From the NCBI GenBank assembly GCA_905373475.1, contig CAJPTC010000009.1, positions 12,693 to 76,692 of the forward strand: a DNA stretch of 64,000 bases. The letters are read 5' to 3'. This stretch comes from Bacteroidia bacterium (GTDB taxonomy: Bacteria; Bacteroidota; Bacteroidia; Bacteroidales; CAJPTX01). A program made the position numbers and the translations under genes. Position 1 is the first letter of the stretch. Each line of letters begins with the position of its first letter. The notes beneath the pieces are model-generated. The model was not told the origin of the DNA. It made no database searches and saw only the letters and a list, made by a program, of their open reading frames with translations. This document shows, one piece after another, positions 61,924 through 64,000 of the stretch.

Positions 61924-63159
61924 ATGCAACGACTAGAAGTACTCGCCCCAGCGGGCAATTTCGCGTGTTTACGTGCTGCCATTCAAGGAGGAGCGGACTC
62001 GGTCTTCTTGGGGGTAGGCGAGCTCAATATGCGCGCATCGTCCAACACCAATTTCACTGTTGAGACGCTGCCCGAAGCAGTTGCTTTGTGCCACGAGGCA
62101 GGGGTAAAACTCTACTTGACCGTAAATACAATTGTTTACAACGAGGAGTTAGCCGCAGTGCGCGAAACCTTAGAGCTTGCAAAGCGTACGGGCGTAGATG
62201 CCATAATAGCTAGCGACCAAGCCGTAATTGCTATGGCGCACGATTTGGGGCTACGTATACATCTCTCCACGCAGCTGAGTATCTCGAATACTGAGAGCTT
62301 GAAATTTTATAGTCATTGGGCAGATGTCGCGGTACTGGCACGCGAGCTTTCAATAGATCAAGTGCGTAAGATAACGGACGACATCCGAGCGCAAAATATA
62401 TGTGGTCCGTCTGGTGAACCCATCAAGATTGAAATATTCTGCCACGGCGCGTTGTGTATGGCCATTTCGGGCAAGTGCTACCTCAGTTTACACGAGGCGA
62501 ATCGTTCTGCCAATAGGGGTGCTTGTGTGCAAATCTGTCGGCGTTCGTACGAATTGCGCGACACCGAGTCTGATAATGCCATAGAGGTCGACAACGAATA
62601 TCTGATGTCGCCCAAAGATTTGAAAACAATACACTTCCTCAATAAAATTGCAGATGCTGGGGTAAGCATTCTCAAAATTGAGGGGCGTGCCCGAAGTCCT
62701 GAATATGTGCTTACGGTGGTGAAATGTTATCGCGAAGCGGCAGATGCGCTTGCCAACGGAACATGGGACGAAGCCCAAATAGCGGATTGGGATGCACGCC
62801 TCGCTTCTGTATTCAACCGTGGTTTTTGGAATGGTTACTACTTGGGGCAGCGCCTTGGCGAATGGTCGGCACAGTATGGATCTTCGGCAACGGAAAAGAA
62901 GGTACAGATAGGGCAAATTCGTAATTTCTACGATCGCCTATCCGTGGCAGAAGTACAGGTGCGCTCCGAGCAAATTGCTACTGGCGACAGTCTTTTCGTA
63001 ATTGGTGACACAACAGGCGTGGTTGAGGTTGTGGTAAACGAACTCCGTGACGACGCTGGCAATACGTGCCCTGTGCTTAAAAAAGGCACAATTGGGGCTT
63101 TTCGTACGCCTACCAAGGTACGTAAAGGTGACAAAGTCTTTCTGCGCGTGAAAGTGTAA
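61924..63159 (+). CDS. U32 family protein, TrhP-like tRNA hydroxylation factor
   Basis: This 411-residue protein is of the U32 family. It has the family opening LEVLAPAGNFACLRAAIQGGAD, the conserved Cys-rich segment (EIFCHGALCMAISGKCYLS, then RGACVQICRR), and LKIEGRARSPEYV. This resembles TrhP/YegQ, which forms 5-hydroxyuridine at tRNA position 34; peptidase activity, suggested by the old family name, is doubtful. It abuts the membrane-protein gene with no gap, so they are co-transcribed. Confidence 0.9.
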   Translation: MQRLEVLAPAGNFACLRAAIQGGADSVFLGVGELNMRASSNTNFTVETLPEAVALCHEAGVKLYLTVNTIVYNEELAAVRETLELAKRTGVDAIIASDQAVIAMAHDLGLRIHLSTQLSISNTESLKFYSHWADVAVLARELSIDQVRKITDDIRAQNICGPSGEPIKIEIFCHGALCMAISGKCYLSLHEANRSANRGACVQICRRSYELRDTESDNAIEVDNEYLMSPKDLKTIHFLNKIADAGVSILKIEGRARSPEYVLTVVKCYREAADALANGTWDEAQIADWDARLASVFNRGFWNGYYLGQRLGEWSAQYGSSATEKKVQIGQIRNFYDRLSVAEVQVRSEQIATGDSLFVIGDTTGVVEVVVNELRDDAGNTCPVLKKGTIGAFRTPTKVRKGDKVFLRVKV

Positions 63160-63213
63160 GCGACCTTCTAGCGTCACGGCATCCCTACGTTTCGTTTTGG
63201 GGTCTTGTATTGG

Positions 63214-63248
63214 TGCATGCTCCTACTCTGGTGCATGCATTTTTTTTG
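63214..63248 (+). terminator. terminator after the U32 gene
   Basis: TGCATGC pairs with GCATGCA around a 12-base loop and is followed by a T9 run. The element also contains the 10-mer TGGTGCATGC twice. Confidence 0.8.
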
Positions 63249-63395
63249 TCCTAAAAGAGGGATAAAATTTAACGCACCCGCCGTTTCCATTATTCTTAAG
63301 TAATTCTGCTGTTTTCACAGTTTCAAAATTTGTTTTTCTGAGAAAAAACTTAATTTTACGTCATCTCAATTGAGAGAAGGGTAAATAAAATACAA

Positions 63396-63689
63396 ATGAA
63401 GAGAACTTTTTACTGAAAACGGGCATACTACTGAGTGCACTATTCGTGTTTGTACTCAGCGCTTGGGGGCAAACACCCCGAAAGCTTAAATGGGTAGATG
63501 GTGGTAAAGAACGTAGCAAACGTTTCTCGTCTTACTTTGGTTGATGCACTCGGTGTGGTACACTACAGCATATTGTCGAACGGGGCGATGGAATTGCAAC
63601 TAAGAACACAAGATTTACCCGCGGGAGTCTATATGTTAGTTGTCGAGGAAGACGAGGCGCGTAAGGCTTTACGCATTCTAAAACAATAA
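63396..63689 (+). pseudogene. broken gene for a small T9SS C-terminal-domain protein
   Basis: Three frames in order read a start MKRTF, a signal peptide LLKTGILLSALFVFVLSAWGQ, and a C-terminal domain of about 60 residues (VANVSRLTLVDALGVV, LPAGVYMLVVEE, KALRILKQ) typical of the Type IX secretion sorting domain. A T5 run at 63407-63411 (one T short) and a second shift near 63495 interrupt it. A T9SS CTD directs cargo across the outer membrane in Porphyromonas and relatives. It looks decayed, or it could be a short T9SS-exported peptide with two sequence errors. A terminator follows. Confidence 0.6.
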
Positions 63690-63716
63690 GAGAATTTCCT
63701 TTCATCTTGTGTGATA

Positions 63717-63746
63717 AAAAGCGTCCCAAATTTGGGGCGTTTTTTG
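63717..63746 (+). terminator. terminator after the broken CTD gene
   Basis: AAAGCGTCCCA and TGGGGCGTTT pair (two G-U) and a T7 run follows. Confidence 0.8.
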
Positions 63747-63904
63747 TTGCTATTTTTCAAAATCTTCTGCGTAGGTCGTTATGCTCTACAAGATTGATTC
63801 CACTACAATTTGCTTTGCATCGTATTTCGTACCTAGTACTTCTTAAAGTACTTTGAGAGGCGCTAATTCGCTACACCCCCAATGGCCACACAAAGCTTTA
63901 TGTA

Positions 63905-64000
63905 GATACTGTCCCAAAAAAAGTGTGTAAGCTTCAAAATTCAGGACTTTGAAAAAGTTAAAACTAAAAACTAAAGAACGATGAAGCTTACACAGGATCA
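63905..64000 (+). mobile_element. left end of an IS256-type insertion sequence, cut by the window
   Basis: GATACTGTCCCAAAAAAAGT at 63905 resembles the terminal inverted repeats of IS256-type elements, and an ATG at 63981 opens a short frame reading MKLTQD, which fits a transposase start. The element continues past the window, so family and integrity are unproven. The 63747-63904 stretch shows no gene. Confidence 0.6.

Noticed and set aside
1..64000. CRISPR arrays or phage gene clusters
   Set aside because: No regularly spaced repeats and no run of phage structural genes were seen; the DUF5131 gene alone does not indicate a prophage.

Overview
The window looks like chromosome of a non-enteric Bacteroidota, most like Porphyromonas or a close relative. 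Pointers are: promoters of the Bacteroidota type (TTTG-N19-TAnnTTTG) before tRNA-Asn, the SRP RNA and many genes; mostly weak Shine-Dalgarno signals; a patatin fused to an Omp85-like barrel; a TonB energy transducer; an NtrY-like giant kinase; an HcpR/Hcp nitrosative-stress pair; a DUF1015-serA-serC block; and a decayed Type IX secretion C-terminal domain. Species cannot be read from the sequence. The left edge cuts a PepO gene and the right edge cuts an insertion sequence.

Layout. 1-8 kb: PepO end, a LysM protein, a patatin/barrel protein, a lipid-phosphoglycerol-transferase-like sulfatase and a SPOR lipoprotein. 8-22 kb: tRNA-Arg(CCT), a small unknown, serine synthesis (serC, serA, DUF1015), MlaE/MlaF-type lipid transport, recQ, an ABC-F/rlmB/pdxB operon, and a DUF5131/YjbR/esterase operon. 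serC and pdxB also belong to the DXP-dependent vitamin B6 route. 22-34 kb: two methyl-accepting receptors flanking tonB, hflX and priA, then divergent hcpR and hcp with a cupin. 34-38 kb: a small secreted Cys-X6-Cys protein followed by an outer-membrane barrel, a MauE/DoxX-like redox membrane protein and an anchored propeller-like protein; this is the best candidate for an undescribed system. 38-45 kb: operon DUF4199/GT2/pyrD/yedF, aspS, folD. 45-57 kb: an AAA-PD-(D/E)XK protein, tRNA-Asn(GTT), a second sulfatase, an rlmH/kinase/folK operon, and a lytTR/GH3-serine hydrolase pair whose second gene is split by an A10 run. 57-64 kb: HU, SRP RNA, a repeat-bearing gap, htpG, a flippase-like protein and a U32 protein of the TrhP type, a broken T9SS-CTD gene and the IS end.

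Most genes are housekeeping. The distinctive parts are the envelope genes (two sulfatases, GH3 fusion, barrel proteins), the hcp regulatory region with a palindrome centred near -41.5, chemoreceptors without any motility or chemotaxis gene in view, and several homopolymer-associated gene breaks. All functions are inferred from recognised motifs and family knowledge; nothing was searched.
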